Assembly (NCBI RefSeq): GCF_014192105.1
Contig: NZ_JACHXK010000024.1
Location: forward strand, 1 to 64,000
Length of the DNA stretch: 64,000 nucleotides
Origin: Paenibacillus phyllosphaerae
GTDB lineage: Bacteria; Bacillota; Bacilli; Paenibacillales; Paenibacillaceae
Direction of reading: 5' to 3'
Part shown: in pieces, positions 15,794 to 23,799 of the stretch
How positions within the stretch are numbered: position 1 is the first letter of the stretch
Layout: every line of letters starts with the position of its first letter
Translations under genes and position numbers: made by a program
Notes under the pieces: model-generated
Databases searched by the model: none
Told to the model about the DNA's origin: nothing
The model's input: only the letters and a program-made list of their open reading frames with translations

Positions 15794-16366
15794 ATGATCG
15801 AGAAGCAACGGCGGGATCGGGTGAAAAGGGTGGAGGAGCTGCACATACGCCGACTGGGTGCGGTTGATGTTCCTTTCGTGCTGGCCCTTATGGAGGAGGT
15901 TATTGCGCGGCTGCCGTCGCAGGCGCTGTTCGCGATGGATGATGAAGCCTACCTCCTTGCGCATGTCGAGGAGAGAGGCGAGATCTTCGGCGCCTACCGG
16001 GATGGCGCGTTAGTGGCCTACTCGGTATTGGCGTATCCCGGCAAGTGCGCCGGCAATCTGGGTCCGGAATTCGGTGTACTCGAGCACGAATTAGATGACG
16101 TGGCAGTACTAGACGCTACGATCGTCCATGAATCCGCCCGCGGGCTTGGACTTCAACGGCGCTTCCATGAGCTGCGGGAGCAGCGTGCCAGAGAGCGGGG
16201 CTGCCACTATCTATATGCGACGGTCCATCCGGACAACGTTGCAAGCGTCCGCAATCTGGAGGCTGAGGGTCTTACACTGCAATTCACTCGCCCGATGTAT
16301 GGCGACAAGCTGCGGCATTGCTATGCCAAACAGCTGGATCCGAACATGAAGAAGAGCGCTATCTAA
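15794..16366 (+). CDS. GNAT family N-acetyltransferase
   Basis: 190 residues with a GNAT fold. The acetyl-CoA-binding part is VLDATIVHESARGLGLQRRF (motif A with RGLGLQ), followed by YLYATVHPDNVASVRNLEAEG, typical of the motif B region. The substrate is unknown. The ATG at 15794 follows AGGTG; GTG codons just upstream are alternatives. The stop codon sits inside a terminator stem. Confidence 0.85.
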   Translation: MIEKQRRDRVKRVEELHIRRLGAVDVPFVLALMEEVIARLPSQALFAMDDEAYLLAHVEERGEIFGAYRDGALVAYSVLAYPGKCAGNLGPEFGVLEHELDDVAVLDATIVHESARGLGLQRRFHELREQRARERGCHYLYATVHPDNVASVRNLEAEGLTLQFTRPMYGDKLRHCYAKQLDPNMKKSAI

Positions 16367-16386
16367 TCGGTAGCGCTCTTGTTTTA
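16352..16386 (+). terminator. Terminator after the GNAT gene
   Basis: AAGAGCGCTA (16352-16361) pairs with TAGCGCTCTT (16371-16380), followed by GTTTT. It overlaps the stop codon and separates two convergent transcription units. Confidence 0.82.
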
Positions 16387-16426
16387 TTTGTATGAAATTG
16401 GGAATGAAAGGTGGGTGGGCTAACTT

Positions 16427-17227
16427 CTACTCCAAGCAATAGCTGCGAATCTGCTCAATCTTTTCTGCCGTTAGACCGAATTCCGCTTCGAAGTAAGCTT
16501 CCATGCTGCCATACTCGCCCTCGATCGCCGTGAATGCGGACTGAATGAATGCCTCGCTGGCCCCCATCATTTGCGTGACGATGGCCAGCTGCGCCTCGGT
16601 CAGCTTACCCGCCAGCTGCGCCATCATGCCCTCTGTCATATGAGCCATCGTCCGATTCGTGATCAGATAGTCCTCCACGATGACCGCCCGCGGCACGCCG
16701 AGAAGGCTCAAGATGAGCGCGGCGCCGACGCCGGTGCGGTCCTTGCCTGCTGCGCAGTGATGGACGAGCCCAAGCTTGGAAGTATCGGCCACCAATTCCA
16801 TCAGACGCTTATAGGAAGCGTTGCGGATCGGGAGCGTGCCGTACATGTTGGCCAACATATCTTCCGTGAATTGCTCGATGAAGCTTGCGTCCAGCGCGTC
16901 CTCGTGCGAACGGTAGGCAGCAAGTCCGGGAATGGCACTTACGCGCTCATTCAAGGCGCCGCGGAGAACGGGGTCGGGCTTATGGGCGGCTTCGTCGTCG
17001 CTGCGGTAATCGAAGATCGTGCGGATGCCGAGCGTTTCGAGGAAAGCGATATCCTCCTCCGTCAGCCCGGTCAACTCGTCAGCTCGGAAGAAAATGCCAT
17101 ACTTCACCTTGCGACCATCAGCGGCGGGATAACCGCCCATATCGCGGAAATTGCGGCTGCCTTGCAGCGGGATCACCCGCTCGGATGGATAAGTGGCGTA
17201 ACGTGGATGCAGTTGCAATTCTGTCAT
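16427..17227 (-). CDS. Tyrosine/dual-specificity-type phosphatase, copy 1 (phn operon)
   Basis: 266 residues of the bacterial tyrosine-protein-phosphatase/LipA-like family. The N-terminal NFRDMGGYPAADGRKVKYG motif and the phosphate-binding loop HCAAGKDRTG (Cys158, Arg164; Asp163 and Lys162 in the loop) are intact. Members with this KDR loop often act on phosphoinositides or other small phosphate esters as well as proteins. It is the last gene of the phnD-E-E-C operon, 25 bases after phnC, behind the ribosome site AGGAGC. A paralogue lies at 55223-56008 in a second transporter operon. Removing phosphate from an imported organophosphate is a reasonable inferred role. Confidence 0.88.
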   Translation of the reverse strand: MTELQLHPRYATYPSERVIPLQGSRNFRDMGGYPAADGRKVKYGIFFRADELTGLTEEDIAFLETLGIRTIFDYRSDDEAAHKPDPVLRGALNERVSAIPGLAAYRSHEDALDASFIEQFTEDMLANMYGTLPIRNASYKRLMELVADTSKLGLVHHCAAGKDRTGVGAALILSLLGVPRAVIVEDYLITNRTMAHMTEGMMAQLAGKLTEAQLAIVTQMMGASEAFIQSAFTAIEGEYGSMEAYFEAEFGLTAEKIEQIRSYCLE

Positions 17228-17252
17228 TATAATCAGCTCCTAATTAGGTTTG

Positions 17253-18032
17253 TTATGCACCGGCCTGATTGGCGTGCATCTCATGTTCCTTGCCTTCATA
17301 GATGTTGAAGATCATCTCGTCGGTCAGCTGGTCGGCCGTGCCGTCGAATACTTTCGTTCCGGCTTTAATGCCGATGATGCGGGTCGCGTATTTCTTGGCA
17401 ACTTCGACCTGATGGAGGTTGACCAGGCAGGCGATACCCTGCAGGCGGCAGTTCTCGTAGATCGTGTCCATGACGACCGCGGACGACTTCGGGTCGAGCG
17501 AAGCGATCGGCTCATCCGCGAGAATCAGCTTCGGCTGCTGCATCAGTGCGCGGCTGATGCCGACGCGCTGCTTCTGTCCGCCGGACAGTTCATCCGCACG
17601 TTTGTACACTTCATTCGCTAGACCGACCTTAACGAGAAGGTCGATGGCGGCTTGCTTGTCCGCTTCGCTGTATCTGCTGAAGACGCCGGCAAGCGGGCTC
17701 ATGTAACCAAGGCGGCCGTGCAATACGTTCTCCAGCACGCTCGAGCGGTTCACCAGATTATAATGTTGGAAAATCATCCCGATCTGGCTGCGCAGTCGGC
17801 GAAGGCTGCCTTTGTTTTTGCTGCTCATCACTTCGCCGAGGAAGGTAATCGTGCCGTCCGTCGGCTCTACCAATCGATTGATGCTGCGCAGCAGCGTCGA
17901 TTTGCCGGCGCCGCTCGGACCGATGACGGCGATGAATTCCCCGGATTCGACGGTCAGATCGATCCCGGTGAGCGCGAGCGTGCCGCCGCTATAAGCTTTG
18001 GTCAAGCCTTGTATGTTCAATATCGTTGTCAT
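17253..18032 (-). CDS. phnC: Phosphonate-type ABC transporter ATPase
   Basis: 259 residues with all ABC ATPase motifs: Walker A GPSGAGKST (38-46), signature LSGGQKQRVGISRAL, Walker B LILADEPIASLDP and the switch histidine region VNLHQVEVA. The order and the long SVLENVLHGRLGYMSP segment match PhnC, the energising subunit of phosphonate/phosphite importers. It follows the second phnE by 13 bases. No C-P lyase genes are in the window, so the imported compound could be a phosphonate, phosphite or another phosphate ester. Confidence 0.93.
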   Translation of the reverse strand: MTTILNIQGLTKAYSGGTLALTGIDLTVESGEFIAVIGPSGAGKSTLLRSINRLVEPTDGTITFLGEVMSSKNKGSLRRLRSQIGMIFQHYNLVNRSSVLENVLHGRLGYMSPLAGVFSRYSEADKQAAIDLLVKVGLANEVYKRADELSGGQKQRVGISRALMQQPKLILADEPIASLDPKSSAVVMDTIYENCRLQGIACLVNLHQVEVAKKYATRIIGIKAGTKVFDGTADQLTDEMIFNIYEGKEHEMHANQAGA

Positions 18033-18045
18033 GGTTGTCCCTCCA

Positions 18046-18900
18046 TCATCGTCTGGCCAGCTTGCTGCGGACGCGATTCGATATTAATTCAACGGCGAAG
18101 ATCGTAATGAACACGATGACAATCCCCATGGCCAGATCGGCGAACTCATAATACGAAATGTAGTCTTGCAGCAGGACGCCTATACCGCCTGCTCCGACCA
18201 TCCCGAGCATAACCGTCTCGGCCACTTCCATCTCGAAGCGGAAGGAGATGATCGCTAAGAAGGGGAGGATCAGCCCCGGCAGCAGTCCCTTGAAGACAAT
18301 CTGCAGCCAGGAGGCGCCGACCGACCGCATGGCTTCGATCGTATCGTCCGAGGATTCCTCGATCTGGGCGGCGAACGCCTTGATCAAGTACGAGGAAGTC
18401 GGGAACAGCAGGCCGAGCACGCCGGCCATGGAACCGAATCCCATGCTGGCGACGGCGAGCAGTACCCAGATCGTCGTCGGAATCGTGCGGATGATCAGCA
18501 GCACATAACGCAGCAGCCTGCCGAGCCATTTGACCGGCGTAATATTCTCGGCGATCAGGAAGGACAGCAGAATCGAGATGACGACGCTCAAGACGACGGT
18601 GAGAAAGGCGATAATGAGGGAAGTCAGCATGCCATCGACCAGCTGAACGAACGGTTCGAACGAAATGGTCATGAGTTTGCTCGCGATGTCCGGCATGCTG
18701 CTGATACCCTGATGGAATTGCTTCCAGCTTAGATCGAGAAAGCTGATGCAGACCAGGAAGAGCACGGCTGCGGCCGTGAAGAACAGCCTTGTCTGCAGCT
18801 GCGTCTTGCGGTGCGCGATCTTGATTTTCTTGCCCGAGCGGCCGGCGCGTCTCCCGGATTGCGACGGCGCGTACTGCTGTAACGGCGTTCCCTGCTGCAT
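18046..18900 (-). CDS. phnE: Phosphonate-type ABC permease (second)
   Basis: 284 residues. A basic N-terminus is followed by about six transmembrane helices. The EAMRSVGASWLQIVFKGLLPG block is the cytoplasmic coupling (EAA) loop of PhnE-type permeases. Its start overlaps the upstream phnE stop by one base (TAATG), implying coupled translation. With the first PhnE it should form a heterodimeric channel. Confidence 0.92.
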   Translation of the reverse strand: MQQGTPLQQYAPSQSGRRAGRSGKKIKIAHRKTQLQTRLFFTAAAVLFLVCISFLDLSWKQFHQGISSMPDIASKLMTISFEPFVQLVDGMLTSLIIAFLTVVLSVVISILLSFLIAENITPVKWLGRLLRYVLLIIRTIPTTIWVLLAVASMGFGSMAGVLGLLFPTSSYLIKAFAAQIEESSDDTIEAMRSVGASWLQIVFKGLLPGLILPFLAIISFRFEMEVAETVMLGMVGAGGIGVLLQDYISYYEFADLAMGIVIVFITIFAVELISNRVRSKLARR

Positions 18901-19694
18901 TATAGAATACGCTCCCTTATCTTCTGAGTTAGGAATTCAACGGCCAGAATGAGCACGATCAGGATGACGATAATCATGGACGCTCTTCCGTATTGGAACA
19001 GGTCCATCGCCTGCTTCAGGTTGCTGCCGATACCACCTGCGCCTACAAGGCCCAGAATAGCCGAAGCGCGGATATTAATCTCGAACATAAACAGCGTCCA
19101 AGAGTAATAACCAGGCATGAACTGCGGAATAATGGCATGCCGGATGAGCTGGCCGTAGCTTGCTCCGCTCGCCGTGAGCGCTTCGGTCGCTTCCTTGTCC
19201 AGTTCCTCGATCGATTCCGCATAGACCCGGGCCAGGAAGCAGATGCCGAACACGAGCAGCGCGAACAGTCCCGGCATGGCGCCCACGCCGAAGATGACGA
19301 CCAAGAGCGAGGCCCATACGAGGAAGGGCACATTGCGCACGAAGGAAACGATGCCGCGCAAGACGAGGCGGACGACCGGATGGGGCGACGTATTGCGCGC
19401 CATCAGGAACGCAATCACGAGGCCGATCGCCGAGGAGATGAACGTGCCGACGACCGCGAAGATGAGCGTATCCAGCACGGGTCGGACGTAGCTGTTCATG
19501 TTCGTCATATTTGGCGGCAGGAAATCAGCGAAGATGAAGCGGATGAACAGCGGAATTCCGCTGAGGAATTCCATGAGATCAAATTTCACATAGATGATGG
19601 AGAAGGCCAGCGCTGCTGCCAGCAGCGCCAGCGACATCAGTCGTTTAGCTTTCTTTTGCCTATGATGCACCGGCACTGCCGTTTGGTTGTACAT
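18900..19694 (-). CDS. phnE: Phosphonate-type ABC permease (first)
   Basis: 264 residues with about six transmembrane helices and the PhnE coupling loop EALTASGASYGQLIRHAIIPQ. The conserved AILGLVGAGGIGSNL and RNVPFLVWASLLV blocks are present. It lies 29 bases after phnD. Two different PhnE subunits are common in Firmicutes. Confidence 0.92.
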   Translation of the reverse strand: MYNQTAVPVHHRQKKAKRLMSLALLAAALAFSIIYVKFDLMEFLSGIPLFIRFIFADFLPPNMTNMNSYVRPVLDTLIFAVVGTFISSAIGLVIAFLMARNTSPHPVVRLVLRGIVSFVRNVPFLVWASLLVVIFGVGAMPGLFALLVFGICFLARVYAESIEELDKEATEALTASGASYGQLIRHAIIPQFMPGYYSWTLFMFEINIRASAILGLVGAGGIGSNLKQAMDLFQYGRASMIIVILIVLILAVEFLTQKIRERIL

Positions 19695-19723
19695 CTGTCT
19701 TGGCCTCCTTCTTGCGCGACTGT

Positions 19724-20623
19724 TTATTTAAGCAGTTCTTCCGAAGTCAGGTTCAGCTTCTTGGCTACTTCGCGGATGTTATCGAAATCGCTGTCTTGCA
19801 CTTCAATGAATTTGGCGTCGGCCATACCGAACAGATTCTCGAAGTATTCCGGATCGTCGTAACCGAGGAGGAACTGTTTGACCTTCGACTTGATGTCGTC
19901 CGGAACGGTGTGGCGAATGCCGACCGGCGTTGCATTCAATGGCCCGGAGCTTGCGATGATGCGGTAAGAATCCTTCTCGATCAGACCTTTGGCTTCCAAC
20001 ATCGCCGGGTACATGCCCGATACGCCAGCCGCGTCATACTGTCCTTTCACGACGCCGAGCACGGCGGTGTCATGCTTGCCGGCGAACTGAATATTGCTGA
20101 AGAAGTTCGTCTCCAGTTCTTCCGGGTCGATGCCCAGCTCATCGACGATCATCGATTTCGGGAACATATGGCCTGTCGTCGACACCGGATCGACGAAGCC
20201 GATCGTTTTGCCTTTCAAGTCGGCGATCGTCTGAATGTCAGAATCCTTCGGAACGATAATGACCGATGCGGGCGAATTGGCAAGCGAAGGCAGGCTGATT
20301 CCTACGATCGGTTCGACGCCTGCGCGTTCAGCCGCCACAATATAAGAGAAAGGACCGAATGTCGCCATATCGGCTTTGCCGTTCTTCATCGCTTCAATCG
20401 CGGCATTATAGCTCGTCGCTTTATACGATTCAACCGGCAGCCCGATCGTCTCGGACAGCTTGTCCTCGAAAGTTTTGTTCAGTTTGGCTGATTCGTCACT
20501 CGACTCGCTCGGCAAGTAGGCGATGACGAATTTTTTCATTTCACCTGACTCCTCAGAGCTGCACGCCGACAGGATCGAGAGGGACATGATGACGAGCAAG
20601 AGCAGGCTGACCATTCTTTTCAT
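19724..20623 (-). CDS. phnD: Phosphonate-type substrate-binding lipoprotein
   Basis: 299 residues with a lipoprotein signal (lipobox LSAC) and the PhnD fold: YLPSESSDESAKLNKTFED, GKADMATFGPFSYIVAAERA and LKGKTIGFVDPVSTTGHMFP, which carries the Ser/Thr phosphate-binding loop. It delivers the ligand to PhnE-PhnE-PhnC. First gene of the operon, behind a GGAGG site and divergent from a GntR gene. Which phosphonate, phosphite or ester is bound cannot be read from the sequence. Confidence 0.92.
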   Translation of the reverse strand: MKRMVSLLLLVIMSLSILSACSSEESGEMKKFVIAYLPSESSDESAKLNKTFEDKLSETIGLPVESYKATSYNAAIEAMKNGKADMATFGPFSYIVAAERAGVEPIVGISLPSLANSPASVIIVPKDSDIQTIADLKGKTIGFVDPVSTTGHMFPKSMIVDELGIDPEELETNFFSNIQFAGKHDTAVLGVVKGQYDAAGVSGMYPAMLEAKGLIEKDSYRIIASSGPLNATPVGIRHTVPDDIKSKVKQFLLGYDDPEYFENLFGMADAKFIEVQDSDFDNIREVAKKLNLTSEELLK

Positions 20624-20667
20624 GATTCAATTCCTCCAATGAATGTTGTGTACCGCTTGGAATACGT

Positions 20668-20679
20668 CTAGAATTCTAG
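20668..20679. promoter_or_regulatory. Perfect 12-bp palindrome between phnD and gntR
   Basis: CTAGAATTCTAG lies 45 bases upstream of the phnD start in the divergent region. It is a candidate operator for the adjacent GntR protein. For the GntR gene itself, TTTTCA (20770-20775) and TATACT (20794-20799), 18 bases apart, form a candidate promoter. Confidence 0.45.
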
Positions 20680-20836
20680 TTGCACTTTGTTAAACGGATA
20701 TCATCGGGTTATGTAGCTTTTGCAAACCGTTTTTCAACGTTTTTTCAGATTCGTTTACACGATCTTAACTTTTCAGTCCCTTGTCGTTCGGTCTATACTA
20801 GCGACATATCGAGAAGGAAAGGACAGCGATTGACAT

Positions 20837-21475
20837 ATGGAAGTAGCCGGTACCCTTATCGACACCGCTTACGATTATTTGCGCAACCAGCTAATTATTG
20901 GCGAAGTACTGCCCGGCACCATGCTCTCGGAGAATGAGCTGGCGCTGCAGCTTGGCATGAGCAGAACCCCTGTCCGGCTTGCGATCTCGCGCCTCGAGTC
21001 CGAAGGCGTGGTCCAATCGCTCAAGAAACGAGGCGTACTGGTCAAGTCGATCTCCTGGCAGGAGTCTTCCGAGCTGGCCGAAGTTATATTAGCGATGCAA
21101 TTCTACGCAACGGCCATCATTGAACGGGAAGGTTTCAAGGAGCTGGATCAGCTTCGCGCGATCTATGCGCGTCAGTTGGCAGCGACTGAGCAAGAAGATT
21201 ACGTCGCTTATATTCAGCACAGCATGGAATTCACGACTTGTTTCGTCTCCGTCCTCCGCAACAGAAGCATGCTGGAAGCGCTCGACAAACATCAGAGCAA
21301 GACGATGCTGTTCGGCATTATGAATTACCGCATGACGCCGCATGCCCCGCACTTCAGCGCGACGCCGCACAATGGAAGCATTCTGAAGGCGCTGGAGAAT
21401 AACGATTGCGAAGCGCTCAAGAACGTGTTATTCGCTTTCTCTTCACGCATTCGCGAAGGACGCTCGTTCTACTAA
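20837..21475 (+). CDS. GntR family regulator of the phn operon
   Basis: 212 residues, FadR subfamily. The N-terminal winged helix (AYDYLRNQLIIGEVLPGTML, then SENELALQLGMSRTPVRLAISRLESEG) precedes an all-helical ligand domain. It is transcribed away from phnD, the usual arrangement of a local regulator. It is related to the GntR protein at 57078-57734, which serves the second phosphatase-linked transporter. The ligand is unknown; an organophosphate or its breakdown product would be logical. Confidence 0.88.
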   Translation: MEVAGTLIDTAYDYLRNQLIIGEVLPGTMLSENELALQLGMSRTPVRLAISRLESEGVVQSLKKRGVLVKSISWQESSELAEVILAMQFYATAIIEREGFKELDQLRAIYARQLAATEQEDYVAYIQHSMEFTTCFVSVLRNRSMLEALDKHQSKTMLFGIMNYRMTPHAPHFSATPHNGSILKALENNDCEALKNVLFAFSSRIREGRSFY

Positions 21476-21529
21476 AGACAAGCCGGATAAGCTGCCGGGC
21501 AGCTGCTCGGCTTCATAGACAATCAAAAC

Positions 21530-21558
21530 AGAGGCCCCCATTATGGGAGGCCTCTTCG
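21530..21558 (+). terminator. Terminator after gntR
   Basis: AGAGGCC pairs with GGCCTCT around a loop of about 12 bases, followed by TCGTT. A second stem (AGCCG...CGGCT) lies at 21481-21512. Confidence 0.7.
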
Positions 21559-21644
21559 TTATTGGGGATAGAAATGAATGAAGTCTGCTTCAGGCACCCA
21601 TACTAAATGGAAAACGGCTTACGCTTAGGAAAAAGGTGACAGCG

Positions 21645-22136
21645 ATGTTTATGCTGGTGATCTGTCTTGTCTTGTTGCTCATCGTGCTGGTACTTGTTAT
21701 TCTCTCCTGGCGCGCTATGATTAAGCGCCTTGGACCGGTGGAGCTGGCGGCGAGCATCATGTTCGGTTCGCTTATGCTGCAGCAGCTCTCTTATATGCTC
21801 GATTACAACTTGAACCTGAAGGATCTCTCCGCTGAGCCTTGGGAGATGGTGGCACTGCGTATGAACCAGGCTCTGCTGTTTCCTATCATGATGACCTGGT
21901 GTTCAACCTTCACCGCAGTCGGGGTGAACTGGACGAACCGCGTGCTGATTTACCTTGCAGGTGCGGCGTCTATATCGCTCGTTATGTTCTTCTTCAAGAG
22001 TATGGGGTTCGTCCACTATACAGGGTGGAAGGGGATCTATAACTTCGTTCAGTTCATTCTATTCATTCCGCTGAACGACCTGTTTCTTACGTTCTTCCGG
22101 ACATACGCGCTGGGCAGATCGGGTGGTGCGAAGTGA
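21645..22136 (+). CDS. Small integral membrane protein, unknown
   Basis: 163 residues with four or five hydrophobic helices. One N-terminal helix (LVICLVLLLIVLVLVILSW) is followed by others ending at a short cytoplasmic tail. It resembles the CBO0543-type membrane proteins and is coupled to a gene of that type by a 4-base overlap (GTGA). The ATG at 21645 has AAGG 8 bases upstream. Function unknown. Confidence 0.68.
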   Translation: MFMLVICLVLLLIVLVLVILSWRAMIKRLGPVELAASIMFGSLMLQQLSYMLDYNLNLKDLSAEPWEMVALRMNQALLFPIMMTWCSTFTAVGVNWTNRVLIYLAGAASISLVMFFFKSMGFVHYTGWKGIYNFVQFILFIPLNDLFLTFFRTYALGRSGGAK

Positions 22137-22642
22137 TTCTATATCCCCCTCACGCATTCGACCGCAATGAAGTGTTCATTATCGCGGTATCGATCTTGTC
22201 GATAGCGGTCATGTTCACGCTGAAGAGGCGGTTTCCGGCTATCGTCATCTGGTACGTGTTCCTGTTCAATTATTTTCTCGGGGTATTGGTCGATTTCACG
22301 ATCGCCACGCCGCCGCTTGATCTGTACGATGCGAATGATTGGCCCAACTATGAATGGTTCGACGTCATTCTGTATCTGTTCTGTTATCCCCCAGCGGCTT
22401 ACGTGGTGATCTATCTCTATGACCGATGGAGCTTGCGGGGTATGAAGCTGCTGACTTACTTGGTGGTCTGCGCCCTCATAACAACAGGACTGGAGTGGAT
22501 ATCGGACTGGGTAGGCGTTTATCATTATAAAGGGTGGCGGCTTGTCTACTCGTTCCCGGTCTATATTGCTGCCTATTGGGTCAATATCGGCATGCTGCAT
22601 TTCTTGAGAAGGCAGCTCAAGCACGAGGGTCGGCCACACTGA
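22133..22642 (+). CDS. CBO0543 family membrane protein
   Basis: 169 residues with about five transmembrane helices and the family-type aromatic runs (WPNYEWFDVILYLFCYPPAAY, then WISDWVGVYHYKGWRLVYS). It starts with GTG overlapping the preceding stop. Such proteins are common and often paired in Bacillus and Paenibacillus, but their role is unknown. Confidence 0.75.
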   Translation: MILYPPHAFDRNEVFIIAVSILSIAVMFTLKRRFPAIVIWYVFLFNYFLGVLVDFTIATPPLDLYDANDWPNYEWFDVILYLFCYPPAAYVVIYLYDRWSLRGMKLLTYLVVCALITTGLEWISDWVGVYHYKGWRLVYSFPVYIAAYWVNIGMLHFLRRQLKHEGRPH

Positions 22643-22752
22643 CGTTGCGAGGAATAGTGAGGGTTGTCTTAAGCTTAGGCGGGGCCGAGCGGACAGCCCT
22701 CTTCGATGTGTCGCCGGGCAACGATCTGGCGGCCAACATGCGGCCGAATCGA

Positions 22753-23643
22753 TTATCCGCCTAGGAAGCGCTGCCGGTACTGCCGCGGCGAGATGCCCTC
22801 GTAACGCGTGAACCGCGCGGTGAAATAAGCGGCTTGATGGAAGCCGACCTCTTCGGCAATCCGGGCGATGGTGAAATCGGTGCGCAAGAGCAGCAGCTTC
22901 GCCTGCTCGACCCGATACCGGAGCAAATACTCGATCGGCGGGCAGCCGAACTCCGCCTGCATGCAGCGGGCGATATAGATCGGATGGAAGCGCAGCTCCT
23001 CGCCGAGCTGCTGCAGCTTCACGTCTTCGCGGTAATGGCGGCGCAGATAGGCGGCCGCCTGCTCCGCGCAAGCCGCTCGCGGCGAGCTTGCCTGCTTCTT
23101 GATCGAAGCGGCCAACAGCTGCAGCACTTGTTGAAAGTGGATGTCGATCTGCCAACGCGAGCTGCTCCAGTAGTCGGTTTCGCCGAGCGCGATGAGGCGG
23201 TCGATCGTTTCGTACATTTTGCCCGGCTGTGAGAGCATGGTGAATTGGGGCAGATGCAGCTCGTACTTCCGTGCCGAGAACGCTTGAATTTGTCTTGGCA
23301 CCCCCTCTTCCGGTAGCATGCTCTTGCTCGCTTGAAGACTGTCATCGCCATAGTGCCAGTCACCGGTCGTCTGAAAATGAATCCAGAAGTGCTCGGTCCG
23401 CTCACGGCAGTCCTCTATGCCGTAATGGTAGGCGTCAGGTCGCAAGAGGAGCGCGCTGCCTGCGGTTACCTCGTATTGACGGTCATCCTCGCCGACATAC
23501 ATCGTTCCTTGCCGGACGACAAGGAGGTCGAACACGCCGATGTTATGGCGGCTAAGATGGCGGTCGCCTGGCGCGAACGCGCTAAGTCCGCCATGGATAT
23601 AATGCGGCAGCGGCGGGGCGGTGAATGATATGATATTGGTCAC
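22753..23643 (-). CDS. AraC family transcriptional regulator
   Basis: About 296 residues: an N-terminal cupin-like sensing domain (FDLLVVRQGTMYVGEDDRQY, LLLRPDAYHYG) and a C-terminal double helix-turn-helix (LGEELRFHPIYIARCMQAEF, then IARIAEEVGFHQAAYFTARF). The frame stays open upstream to 23757, but family members begin close to TNIISFTAPPLPHYI, so the GTG at 23643 is chosen; its ribosome site is weak. It is divergent from the MATE exporter. N-terminal domains of this type often sense sugars in Paenibacillus. Confidence 0.85.
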   Translation of the reverse strand: MTNIISFTAPPLPHYIHGGLSAFAPGDRHLSRHNIGVFDLLVVRQGTMYVGEDDRQYEVTAGSALLLRPDAYHYGIEDCRERTEHFWIHFQTTGDWHYGDDSLQASKSMLPEEGVPRQIQAFSARKYELHLPQFTMLSQPGKMYETIDRLIALGETDYWSSSRWQIDIHFQQVLQLLAASIKKQASSPRAACAEQAAAYLRRHYREDVKLQQLGEELRFHPIYIARCMQAEFGCPPIEYLLRYRVEQAKLLLLRTDFTIARIAEEVGFHQAAYFTARFTRYEGISPRQYRQRFLGG

Positions 23644-23799
23644 GCTATCATTGTCAATCCCTTCACGATGAAGTTGGAATCGTAATAGTTTCCGTTCTAA
23701 TCCTGATACACGGCCTTCAGTATAACACTTATAATGTGTACAGAGTAGATCGTTCATGTGTGCATGCGTAATGGCAGCATGGATAGGCTGGAGGTTGGA

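Noticed and set aside
18993..19862. 289-codon open frame on the plus strand
   Set aside because: Antisense to the first phnE gene, with the low-complexity charged composition of a shadow frame.
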